The position numbers were made by a program, and so were the translations under genes. From contig NZ_JAUCMW010000020.1 of the NCBI RefSeq assembly GCF_030372765.1, positions 25,844-89,843 of the forward strand: a stretch of 64,000 bases of DNA. Direction: 5' to 3'. The notes beneath the pieces are model-generated. The model did not search any database. It was not told where the DNA came from and saw only the letters and a program-made list of their open reading frames with translations. Source of the stretch: Labilibaculum sp. K2S. Its GTDB lineage: Bacteria; Bacteroidota; Bacteroidia; Bacteroidales; Marinifilaceae. Every line of letters starts with the position of its first letter. The stretch's first letter is position 1. This document shows, in pieces, positions 43,555-52,061 of this stretch.

Positions 43555-46413
43555 ATGAAACCTGCCAATTTAATTCTTCTTTTATTTTTACTCTTTCAGA
43601 CGACTTTTATTTCCGCAATCGAAAAGCCGTTTGGGATTTTCGTCATTAATCACGACCGAAGTGAGTATCAGGCAATGAGCCAGAATTGGGACGTAGCATT
43701 TGATGAGCTTGGAAGGGCGTATTTCGGGAACAGTGGTGGTGTACTTGAATACAACGGGAAAGATTGGGTTTTGCATCAGCACAGATCTAAATCGGCAATT
43801 CGATCTCTGCTATTTGATGAGCAGAGTCAGAGATTGTATTCGGGGTGCTATGAAGATTTTGGATATTGGAAGAGGGACAGTTTAGGCGTACTAAATTATT
43901 ATTCATTAGCCGAAAAATTAAACGATTACAAGTTCTCTAGTGAGAGAATTTGGTCCATTGTTAAGAGCGGAAAAGAAATACTTTTTCAGTCATTCCCAAC
44001 ACTTTTTATATACAATACGGAAACCGAAGAGGTAAAATCTGCAGCGCCGGGAGGTGAACTGATGTTTTTAGGAAAGGTAAATGATACAGTCTATTCAAGA
44101 GTTAGTGGTCGTGGAATTTGTAAGATCGAAGCCGGGGAGATTAAAGTTATTGATGATTCCGATTTTGCAAAAAATGCGACTATCCGTTTTTATTTACCCA
44201 ACGAGCGTGGTATTATTGTTGGCGATGGGAAATCAGGACTTCATATTTTAAAGGATGGAAAAACTAAGAAATGGAATTGTGAAGCCAATAAGGTATTGTC
44301 TTCAAAAGATGTAAATTCTGCCGTTTCTATTGGTGATACTGCATATGCAATAGGAACTTTATTGGGTGGTTTATACATTATTAATCATGACGGTAAAATT
44401 CTTAGCCACATCGACCGACAGTCTAAATTAGAAAACAATACTGTTTTGGGAATGGCTCTCGATCATTCAGGAGATTTATGGCTGGGAATGGATAACGGAT
44501 TGTCCTATGTCGACTTAAATTCGACCATTGAGTATAAAATTGATATGGATAATGCTCCATCAGCAATTTATTCTGTAATAAAACACAATGGATACATTTA
44601 TATTGGAACAAACAATGGGGTTCTTTGCTCAAAATTTGATAAGGATTATGCAGATCTGGATTTCAGGGAATTATCCCTTTTAGAGGGAATTACCGGGCAC
44701 ATTTGGAAATTGGAAATTTTGAGGGGCGAACTCTTGTGTGGAAGTAATAATGGTATTTTCAAATTGGATCAGGGAAACTCTTATCCATTGTCAACAGCAA
44801 TCGGAGGTACCGATTTTGAAATTATTGAAAAAAACGGGCAGGAATGGTTAATAGAGTCTACCTACTTCAAGATTAGAATGTTTAAAAGGGAAAATAACCA
44901 ATGGGTTTTTTCTCATTTTGTTGATGGTTTCGAGGGATCGTGTCGCTTTATTGAGGTTGATCATGCAGGTTATATTTGGATTAGTCATGAAATTAAAGGC
45001 TTGAATCGTTTGAAGCTATCTGATGATTTTAGAAAGGTAGTATCCAACAAGTATTTTGGTTTGGAATCAGGCTTGCCTACAGAATATCAGCTGAATGTTT
45101 TTACAGTTAATAACCGGGTGGTTGTAACAACAGGAGAGGAGATTTATACTTACGATGATCTCACAGATAGAATGTTGCCTTTTAATAAGTTAAATAACAC
45201 TCTTGGCCGTTTTAAAAAGGCTGTAAATATTGTAAATGCCGATCAAAACCATTTTTGGGCTATTGCTGATAATGAAGCTGCTTACATGAAAAACATAGCA
45301 GATTCGATGAGTTTTGTAAGAGCTTTCACCTTGGATAAGCAATTTTCATTTCCCGATAAGTATCAGAATATTTCAATTAACAAAGATGCCAGTGTTTTAT
45401 GTCTGGAGAATGGCTTTGCTATCCTTCCCAATGAATCGAATGATGTATACAAGCATCAGCCATTGGTCATCACTCAAGTTGTAAAGGAGAAAAAAGGTGT
45501 CGATAACAAAGGAATTTTACTGCCTTTGCATAACAACAAGACTTTGGAACTAAAGAACAGAGATAATTCTTTGGAATTTACTATTAACTCGGTTAATTAT
45601 GGACCTAATGATGTAACCTATCAATACCGTATTGTGAATCTTTACGACGATTGGATTGAAGATGAAACTGAAAATGTAAATACAATAAATGATATACCGC
45701 ACGGAGAATATGTATACCAGGCCAGAGCTGTATTTTCCGACGGCAGCAGATCAAATGTGGTAGAATACCCATTCGTAATTTTGCCTTCTTGGTTTGCTTC
45801 AAAAACAGGCGTTGTTGTTATCATTTTGTCACTGGTGGTTTGTGTTGGTTTATTGATTGTTTTTAACAAACGCATTTTAGAGAAACAGACCTATATCATT
45901 GAGAAAAAACATACCGATCAGCACAAGAAAAACGAATCGACAATAGAGCAGCTTCAAAATGATGTTTTGCAGAAAGAACTGGAGAATCTGCAGGGAAAAT
46001 TAACGGTTTCAGCCAATGCTCTGGTTGAGAAGGACAGATCGATAAATACAATAAAACGCGAATTGGAAGTTATGTTCCAAAAATTGGAAGGACGTTTTCC
46101 TCACCGCGATTACGATAAAATTTTGAAAGTAATAAACGGACAGCTGACTCAGAAAAAAGACATGCTCGATTTTGAGCGGCATTTTGCAGCATCTCAAAGT
46201 GGGTTTTACGATGAGTTGAGGCAGAATTATCCAAATTTAACTCCTGCGGATTTGCGTTTGTGTTCTCTCTTGAAAATGAATATGAATTCGAAAGAAATTT
46301 CAATACTTCTGGGAATTACAGTTCGAAGTGTGGAGGTGAGCAGATACAGACTACGAAAAAAAATGGAGTTGGAACCCGATGAAAATCTCACCAAAGTGAT
46401 TATGAGGTATTAA
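43555..46413 (+). CDS. periplasmic sensor (beta-propeller, Y_Y_Y) with LuxR-type HTH, candidate PUL regulator
   Basis: The 952-residue protein has a signal peptide (1-21), a long repeat region of reg_prop-like blades (about 25-630; DHSGDLWLGMDNGLSYVD, DHAGYIWISHEIKGLNRL), a Y_Y_Y domain (about 665-745), one membrane helix (about 752-772), a coiled coil (about 785-850) and a C-terminal LuxR-like HTH (about 885-950: LTPADLRLCSLLKMNMNSKE, then SVEVSRYRLRKKM). There is no kinase domain, so it is a one-component transmembrane regulator, unlike hybrid two-component PUL sensors. It is placed beside the PUL and probably senses a glycan breakdown product (inference). Confidence 0.88.
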   Translation: MKPANLILLLFLLFQTTFISAIEKPFGIFVINHDRSEYQAMSQNWDVAFDELGRAYFGNSGGVLEYNGKDWVLHQHRSKSAIRSLLFDEQSQRLYSGCYEDFGYWKRDSLGVLNYYSLAEKLNDYKFSSERIWSIVKSGKEILFQSFPTLFIYNTETEEVKSAAPGGELMFLGKVNDTVYSRVSGRGICKIEAGEIKVIDDSDFAKNATIRFYLPNERGIIVGDGKSGLHILKDGKTKKWNCEANKVLSSKDVNSAVSIGDTAYAIGTLLGGLYIINHDGKILSHIDRQSKLENNTVLGMALDHSGDLWLGMDNGLSYVDLNSTIEYKIDMDNAPSAIYSVIKHNGYIYIGTNNGVLCSKFDKDYADLDFRELSLLEGITGHIWKLEILRGELLCGSNNGIFKLDQGNSYPLSTAIGGTDFEIIEKNGQEWLIESTYFKIRMFKRENNQWVFSHFVDGFEGSCRFIEVDHAGYIWISHEIKGLNRLKLSDDFRKVVSNKYFGLESGLPTEYQLNVFTVNNRVVVTTGEEIYTYDDLTDRMLPFNKLNNTLGRFKKAVNIVNADQNHFWAIADNEAAYMKNIADSMSFVRAFTLDKQFSFPDKYQNISINKDASVLCLENGFAILPNESNDVYKHQPLVITQVVKEKKGVDNKGILLPLHNNKTLELKNRDNSLEFTINSVNYGPNDVTYQYRIVNLYDDWIEDETENVNTINDIPHGEYVYQARAVFSDGSRSNVVEYPFVILPSWFASKTGVVVIILSLVVCVGLLIVFNKRILEKQTYIIEKKHTDQHKKNESTIEQLQNDVLQKELENLQGKLTVSANALVEKDRSINTIKRELEVMFQKLEGRFPHRDYDKILKVINGQLTQKKDMLDFERHFAASQSGFYDELRQNYPNLTPADLRLCSLLKMNMNSKEISILLGITVRSVEVSRYRLRKKMELEPDENLTKVIMRY

Positions 46414-46499
46414 TTGATTTGTCAGTTAATTGAAACAGATTGAATATTTCGGTACAATTGTGCCGCTATATAAACGGATGTTACCGCTGCATTCGTATA

Positions 46500-46580
46500 A
46501 GCCGGTCATATTCTCACTATAAGCAAGCCGTTTATGCCAGAGTATGACTTGAATCTAAAAGAAACATTTTGGGAGGCATA
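46500..46580 (+). repeat. left copy of an ~80-bp diverged direct repeat
   Basis: The segment, best conserved from 46524 (CAAGCC...TTATGCC...TGACTT, then GAATCTAAAAG), matches 47232-47318 at roughly three bases in four, with one 6-bp insertion in the right copy. The two copies flank the minisatellite and the HTH gene. Confidence 0.6.
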
Positions 46581-46613
46581 ATTTTGTTGGTGATTTAATA
46601 TCTGCCGCAGACC

Positions 46614-46802
46614 TGTATGTTACCACCATAAGAATGTAACCTACTACTGTAGGAATGCAATCTACTACTGCAGGAATGTAACCTATTACTGTAGGGATGT
46701 AACCTATTACTGTAGGAATGTAATATACTACCACAGAACTGTATGATGTCACCGTAAGACTATATGTTGACACCACAGGACTATATATTACTATCGTTTA
46801 GT
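46614..46802. repeat. minisatellite: nine 21-bp tandem units
   Basis: Nine consecutive 21-bp units (46614, 46635, 46656, 46677, 46698, 46719, 46740, 46761, 46782) follow the pattern TGTAACCTAYTACTGTAGGAA. The central four are nearly identical and the outer ones decay; a tenth degraded unit may lie at 46593. Because 21 is divisible by three, a minus-strand frame reads a heptapeptide repeat (YIPTVIG), but it has no other coding signs. No gene occurs in 46414-46890. Confidence 0.85.
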
Positions 46803-46890
46803 TGCGATTAATTATCGTGATGCAGGAATAAATTACTGTTTAAGTTGATTAATTATTGCAAAATGTAAATTATTATCACTATTTTTAAAC

Positions 46891-47199
46891 ATGACTTCGA
46901 ATAAAACGATCCCCATCAACGAGCTGATCTTATCAGAAATGAAAAAGCAGGAAGTGAGCATATCTGCTATGGCTAAAAAGCTTGGTTTAAGTATAAATGC
47001 CACTTACAACACCCTAAAAAAGCCAGACATTCAAACCGATCGTCTGACTCAGATTAGTGAGATTCTTCAGGTGAATTTTTTTAAGATACTCGCCGGTGAT
47101 CTCAATATTGAAAACCCAATCGATCCACAAATAGAGAAGCTTACTACTGAAAATAAAATTCTGAAAGAGGTAATTCGCCTTTTGGGTGGCAACAAATAA
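46891..47199 (+). CDS. small helix-turn-helix protein with C-terminal coiled coil
   Basis: The 102-residue protein has an N-terminal XRE/AsnC-like HTH (ELILSEMKKQEVSISAMAKK, then LSINATYNTLKKPDI, about residues 8-50), a linker (SEILQVNFFKILAGD) and a short coiled coil (IEKLTTENKILKEVIRLLGG, about 80-99). Similar small XRE-like proteins are common in Bacteroidota and are thought to be dimeric regulators; the target is unknown. It lies between the minisatellite and the PUL terminator and is flanked by direct repeats, so it may belong to a small mobile or recently rearranged block. Confidence 0.8.
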   Translation: MTSNKTIPINELILSEMKKQEVSISAMAKKLGLSINATYNTLKKPDIQTDRLTQISEILQVNFFKILAGDLNIENPIDPQIEKLTTENKILKEVIRLLGGNK

Positions 47200-47231
47200 T
47201 ACTATTAAATATCAGGAGAGCTTAGAATAGC

Positions 47232-47318
47232 GGCTTGTTATGCTCATCCTGTAATCAAGCCACTTATGCCGGTGTCTGACTTTATTCTGAATCTAAAAGG
47301 ACTATTTTAGAAGATGAG
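47232..47318 (+). repeat. right copy of the ~80-bp direct repeat
   Basis: Partner of 46500-46580, about 732 bp away in the same orientation; see that entry. It ends before the terminator of the PUL. Confidence 0.6.
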
Positions 47319-47371
47319 TTTTGATATTCTTTTTAACGAGGGAGAATTTCATTTTTCGTTGGCTGTAAAGC

Positions 47372-47407
47372 AAAAAAAACAGCGGTACAATTTAGAAACT
47401 GTACCGC
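47372..47407 (-). terminator. terminator of the PUL operon
   Basis: GCGGTACA (47382-47389) and TGTACCGC (47400-47407) form a perfect 8-bp stem with a 10-nt loop. On the minus strand it is followed by U8, about 30 bp after the GH3 stop codon. Confidence 0.88.
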
Positions 47408-47436
47408 CATAACTACTAAAACTAACTATTGATACA

Positions 47437-49704
47437 CTAATGCTTAAAGTTAAATGAACGTTCGTTTGATTCTTCGGAGGAATTAGTACTTACCCAAAGT
47501 TTAAAATCACCATCCTCGGCAACGAAATTCATGTTAATATCGAAGAATTTTAAATCATCTTCCGAAACTGTAAATTGTATTTCTTTACTTTCTCCTGGCT
47601 CTAATCCTACTTTTTCAAATCCTTTTAATTCTTTCACAGGACGGGTTACACTTCCGTATAAATCCTGAACATACAATTGCACCACTTCTTCTCCGTAAAC
47701 GTCTCCAGTGTTGCTTATTGTTGCATTTACTGTTAATTGCTCTCCTGACTTAAGAGTATTCGTATTTAATTTCACATCTTTTATCGAAAATGTGGTATAA
47801 CTTAAACCATATCCAAAAGGATAAAGAGGGGAGTTTTCAACATCGATATAGGTGGATTTATAATCTGCGTCAGGATTATCTTTGGGGATTGGACGACCTG
47901 TGTTTTTAGCATTGTAATAAATCGGAACCTGACCAATGTTGCGTGGAAAAGATAAGGTTAGTTTCCCAGATGGATTGTAATCACCCGAGATTACGTCGGC
48001 AAGAGCATCTCCTGCTGTTGTTCCCAAATACCAGGCTTCTACAATTGCATCCATATTCTCATTTTCCCATGACAAATCCAGGGGACGTCCGTTCATAAGT
48101 ACTAAACCTGTTGGTTTATTTAGTTTTTTAAGCTCTTTTAGAAAATCCTGCTGAACGCCTGGCAGTTGAATATTTGTTCTGCAGGCAGCTTCGCCTGACC
48201 AATTGAAATCTTCTCCCATGGCAACAAGAACAAGATCAGCTTTACCCGCAATACTTAATGCCGATTTAAATCCTGATTTATCGTTTCCTTTTAAATCGCA
48301 GGCGGGAGCATAGGTAAATTGAATATTTGAACCTTTGTATTTTTCTTGTAAACCATCAAATAAAGAAACACTTTGGTTTCTATCTCCGCGGCCTGCCCAT
48401 TCTCCATTTAAGCTGGTCTGGTTTTTAATCATCGGACCAATTAAAGCGACTGTTTTTCCTGAAGATTTACCAATTGGGAATATGTTTTCGTTTTTCAATA
48501 AAACAACAGAACGTTTCGCAATATTTCTTGCTGATACCAGAAATTCCGGTCTCATTCGGGTTGATTCCTGTCTGGCTTCATCCATATATCGATAAGGATC
48601 GTCGAAAAGGCCAAGCAGGAATTTCATTTCCAGAATTCGACACACCGCGATATCTATGCTTTCCACACTTACTTTTCCGGCTTCAACCTGAGCTTTTAAG
48701 TTCTCCAGGTAAACACCACCTGTCATATCCATGTCAATTCCGGCGTTTACGGCCAATTCTGCAGCCTGAGCTTCGTTTTTTGCAATACCGTGTTCAACCA
48801 ATTCGTTAATTGCAGTGTAGTCGGTAACTACGAAGCCTCTAAAGTCCCATCGGTCTCTAAGAACATCTTTGTATAAATATTTGCTCGCAGTACATGGTAC
48901 GCCGCCAATTTCGTTAAAAGCAGTCATGAACGTAGCTACGCCGGCATCTTTGGCAGCTTTGAAAGGAGGAAGGTAGATTTCATTTAAAGTACGTTCCGAA
49001 ACTTCAGCTGTATTGTAATCGCGGCCAGCTTCTGCAGCTCCGTATGCAGCAAAATGCTTGGCACAGGCCAGCACCGTATTGGTCGATTTTAAATCTTTCC
49101 AGCCTTCGCCCTGAAAACCTTTAACTCTTGCTATGGCAACCAGTTTCCCAAGATAAACATCTTCTCCGGCGCCTTCCATTACGCGACCCCAGCGTGCATC
49201 TCTGGCAATGTCAACCATGGGTGCAAAGGTCCATGAAATGCCCTCGGCGGCAGCTTCTGTTGCAGCTATCCGGGCACTTTCTTTTATTAAATCAAGATCC
49301 CAGGAACATGATTCTGCAAGCGACATTGGGAATATGGTTCTAAAGCCGTGAATTACGTCGTATCCGAAAAGTACAGGAATTTTTAGTCTTGATTCTGCCA
49401 GTGCAGCCTCCTGAAGTGGTCTGACTTTTTCAACAGTTGCTTCGTTAAACATACTTCCTACCAAACCTTTTTTAAGATAGGGCATTACCTCATTCTGCAT
49501 TTCGGGTCCTGTAATATCACCTCTTCCTGAAAACTGAGTCATTTGTCCAATCTTCTCCTCTAATGTCATTAATGAGAGAACAGAATCAACTTTTCGTTCA
49601 ATTTTGGCATCGCCGCTGTAACTCTTGTATTTCGATTTGGATGTATTGCATGAAAACATTGCAATGGATACCAATAGGATGAATAGTGTAAGCTTTGTTT
49701 TCAT
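47437..49704 (-). CDS. glycoside hydrolase family 3 beta-glucosidase (BglX-like lipoprotein)
   Basis: With the ATG at 49704 the protein has 755 residues and a lipoprotein leader (MKTKLTLFILLVSIAMFSC). The order is the GH3 N-terminal TIM barrel with the nucleophile Asp in GFVVTDYTAI (near residue 293), the alpha/beta sandwich domain with candidate acid/base region VALVAMGEDFNWSGEA (near 480-495), and a C-terminal fibronectin III-like domain. An earlier in-frame ATG at 49722 adds only six residues before the signal. It would release glucose from beta-linked oligosaccharides in the periplasm. Last gene of the PUL. Confidence 0.92.
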   Translation of the reverse strand: MKTKLTLFILLVSIAMFSCNTSKSKYKSYSGDAKIERKVDSVLSLMTLEEKIGQMTQFSGRGDITGPEMQNEVMPYLKKGLVGSMFNEATVEKVRPLQEAALAESRLKIPVLFGYDVIHGFRTIFPMSLAESCSWDLDLIKESARIAATEAAAEGISWTFAPMVDIARDARWGRVMEGAGEDVYLGKLVAIARVKGFQGEGWKDLKSTNTVLACAKHFAAYGAAEAGRDYNTAEVSERTLNEIYLPPFKAAKDAGVATFMTAFNEIGGVPCTASKYLYKDVLRDRWDFRGFVVTDYTAINELVEHGIAKNEAQAAELAVNAGIDMDMTGGVYLENLKAQVEAGKVSVESIDIAVCRILEMKFLLGLFDDPYRYMDEARQESTRMRPEFLVSARNIAKRSVVLLKNENIFPIGKSSGKTVALIGPMIKNQTSLNGEWAGRGDRNQSVSLFDGLQEKYKGSNIQFTYAPACDLKGNDKSGFKSALSIAGKADLVLVAMGEDFNWSGEAACRTNIQLPGVQQDFLKELKKLNKPTGLVLMNGRPLDLSWENENMDAIVEAWYLGTTAGDALADVISGDYNPSGKLTLSFPRNIGQVPIYYNAKNTGRPIPKDNPDADYKSTYIDVENSPLYPFGYGLSYTTFSIKDVKLNTNTLKSGEQLTVNATISNTGDVYGEEVVQLYVQDLYGSVTRPVKELKGFEKVGLEPGESKEIQFTVSEDDLKFFDINMNFVAEDGDFKLWVSTNSSEESNERSFNFKH

Positions 49705-49780
49705 TTTTAGAATCATTTTCATTGTAATTTTTAATTAACTGTAATCGCTTTTTTTTGTTTGGATGCTTTCCTGTGATCAA

Positions 49781-50569
49781 TTATTTACTCTTGCCAAAGA
49801 GCCACTTTAATAAATCAGGTTCTGCAAATGCCTGATCCCAACTATTGTGATTGGCCTCTGGATAAAGTGTGTATTTTGATTCCGTATTATATTTTTTTTG
49901 TTCATCGTAGACCTGTTGAGAATATTTTGGGGGTACAACATCATCTTTGGCCCCATGAAAAAACCAAATTGGAACATGAGAATATTTTGTGACCAATTCT
50001 GGGTTGTGTCCGCCGCAAATAACAGCTGCGGCAGTATACTTATCCGGCCAACGGTATAAAAATTCAAGCGTTCCTATTCCTCCCATCGATAAGCCCATGA
50101 TGTAAATTCTCTTTGGGTCGATATTTTCTTCCTGTATTATTTTATTTACTAACTGATCGGCCATATAGGCTGGTTTTGTTGGTCCTGATTCCGTAGGGAA
50201 TTTCAAAATCCAGTCTCCTTCTGCTGATTTTTCTTTTAATCGATGTGTCCACTTACTATCAGGAGGACACTGAGGAAAAACAACAATAGCAGGATACTCT
50301 TTTCGGTTTGTTTGATCCAGAAAAAGCTTCGCTCCATGAGTCAGCTGCTTTTGGTTGTCAGTCCCTCTTTCACCGGAACCATGAAGAAATAATACCAATG
50401 GATATGTCTTCCCTTTTTCCATGTTTTCGGGATAAAGGATTCGATATTTTAAGGTGTCCTGTCCAAGAATAAAATTGTTCTTTTGATACAGGTTTAAGTC
50501 TTGAGCATAAGTGTACCCTAAACTCAAAAAAAGGATCAATCCGAGAGATATAGTTTTAATTTTTTTCAT
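49781..50569 (-). CDS. secreted alpha/beta hydrolase (esterase, PHB depolymerase/prolyl oligopeptidase-like)
   Basis: The 262-residue protein has a signal peptide (1-22, ending YTYAQ) and an alpha/beta-hydrolase fold. The catalytic serine is in GLSMGGIG (near residue 160), the aspartate probably in GAKDDVVPP (near 212) and the histidine in EANHNSW (near 246); the oxyanion segment is FLHGSGERG near 64. This group includes carbohydrate esterases. In the PUL it likely removes acyl substituents from the glycan before hydrolysis; the leaving group is unknown. Confidence 0.88.
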   Translation of the reverse strand: MKKIKTISLGLILFLSLGYTYAQDLNLYQKNNFILGQDTLKYRILYPENMEKGKTYPLVLFLHGSGERGTDNQKQLTHGAKLFLDQTNRKEYPAIVVFPQCPPDSKWTHRLKEKSAEGDWILKFPTESGPTKPAYMADQLVNKIIQEENIDPKRIYIMGLSMGGIGTLEFLYRWPDKYTAAAVICGGHNPELVTKYSHVPIWFFHGAKDDVVPPKYSQQVYDEQKKYNTESKYTLYPEANHNSWDQAFAEPDLLKWLFGKSK

Positions 50570-50616
50570 TTTGATTTACGGATTCGTATTTTTTTAAAGT
50601 GTTTTTGATTGCTGAT

Positions 50617-52050
50617 TTACTGTTCAATGATGAAATCCAGCTTATTTAATCCTTCTTTAACTTCGGGACAATTCATGAATAAATTCCAAAGTAAACCAGT
50701 TCTGTAGTTCTCAATCATGCATACAATAGGCCCCTGATCGATGGCTAAATAACTTCTTGGATACCAATTGTGCTCAACACTAAAAGCATCGTATGGACCA
50801 TATTTACCAAAGGTTTTGTCTCCCAAATTGAAGTAAATATTTTTAGCCACTTTCATACATTCATCGGGGGCATAAGGGAAAGAGGACAGAGCTGCAGTGG
50901 GAGCGATGATTCCATAGTCTTTATCGGGATTATGAGCGGCATAACCCAAATAGAGATCACTTGCAATCAAATCATTTCGTTCTCTTCCTCCACCATCTTC
51001 CCATTCGCTGTAACCTTTTATGGAATAGCTGGCTGTTAATCCCCACAGATTTTCGCCATATCCATCAAACTTTTTAGGGTTTTGAATGCAATAGGCACGA
51101 TTCATTAGGGTGTGCGCAACATTAATATCCCAATAGTTGGCATATTTATCGGAACTGATACTTGGATTAAAACCTAAATAGGAATAGTGTGCCCAAAACA
51201 AAGGTCCGCCTGCTGAAGGATTGCCATTGTGTTTTAGATCCAATGTGTATCCGTATTTTGAACTTGGCTGAACAATGTCTCCATTTCGGGCCCAACCTTT
51301 GTGATATGAATCGGCTTTGATGGAATAGTTAGGAGATGAGGCTCCTGTGATGTACGTGATTAAACATTCATTGTAGCCTTCCAAAGGAAAATTCATTTGC
51401 CAGGCATAGTTTGGAGACCAATGCCAGTAAAGTACATCACTGCCGTCTTTCTCGTACCAGTTAAATTCTATGTCATGCCAAAGGGTTTTAATTCTTTCGC
51501 TTAATTGTTTTTCTCTTTCTGATCCGGTTTTAAAGTATTCCTGAACACAGATTAAACCCTGTGCAAGAAAGGATGATTCAACCAAATCACCGCCGTTATC
51601 TTTCTCCCCAAAGGGAACTACTTTCCCTGTTTTTCCATCCATCCAATGTGGCCAGGCTCCGTGAAAACGATCTGCTTCTTCCAAGAAACCGGCCATTTTT
51701 TCAAATCGCTGCACGCCTTCTTCACGGGAAATAAATCCTCTGTCGATTCCAACAAGTATAGCCATAAGCCCGAAACCCGAACCTCCGGTTGTTACAACAT
51801 GCTGATCGTTTTGCGGATAAATACCTGACAGATTAATTCGCTCAGGAGCCAAACCCGAATTGGGTTCTGCGCCATCCCAGAAATACTGAAAAGTATAATA
51901 CTGAATGGTATCCAATAACATTTCATCGGATAATCCCTGATAAATTCTTGGGCCATTATTACCAGTTTCCTCTTCGGGAATATTTACTTCTTTATCTTTA
52001 CCACATGATGAAAGAAGCATGAAAAGAGATAGTAAAATTGTATAATTCAT
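50617..52050 (-). CDS. glycoamylase-like / GH144-type beta-glucanase lipoprotein
   Basis: The 477-residue protein has a lipoprotein leader (lipobox LLSSC, Cys16). The (alpha/alpha)6-type domain shows the segments TFQYFWDGAEPNSGLAPER (about 53-71), TGGSGFGLMA (about 88-97), FLEEADRFHGAWPHWMDG (about 125-142), and VLYWHWSPNYAWQMNFPLEG (about 217-236). These match the Pfam glycoamylase family, whose studied members are GH144 endo- or exo-beta-1,2-glucanases. With GH3 as neighbour, a beta-1,2-glucan such as an osmoregulated periplasmic glucan is the leading substrate guess. Surface or periplasmic location is not resolved. Confidence 0.82.
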   Translation of the reverse strand: MNYTILLSLFMLLSSCGKDKEVNIPEEETGNNGPRIYQGLSDEMLLDTIQYYTFQYFWDGAEPNSGLAPERINLSGIYPQNDQHVVTTGGSGFGLMAILVGIDRGFISREEGVQRFEKMAGFLEEADRFHGAWPHWMDGKTGKVVPFGEKDNGGDLVESSFLAQGLICVQEYFKTGSEREKQLSERIKTLWHDIEFNWYEKDGSDVLYWHWSPNYAWQMNFPLEGYNECLITYITGASSPNYSIKADSYHKGWARNGDIVQPSSKYGYTLDLKHNGNPSAGGPLFWAHYSYLGFNPSISSDKYANYWDINVAHTLMNRAYCIQNPKKFDGYGENLWGLTASYSIKGYSEWEDGGGRERNDLIASDLYLGYAAHNPDKDYGIIAPTAALSSFPYAPDECMKVAKNIYFNLGDKTFGKYGPYDAFSVEHNWYPRSYLAIDQGPIVCMIENYRTGLLWNLFMNCPEVKEGLNKLDFIIEQ

Positions 52051-52061
52051 AACTTGTTGTC

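Noticed and set aside
46555..46776. 73-residue minus-strand frame with YIPTVIG heptad repeats
   Set aside because: It is the translation of a 21-bp minisatellite whose unit length keeps any frame open; no plausible start context, leader or conserved ends.
46614..46802. Possible CRISPR array
   Set aside because: Units are contiguous 21-mers with no unique spacers between them, and no cas genes occur in the window.
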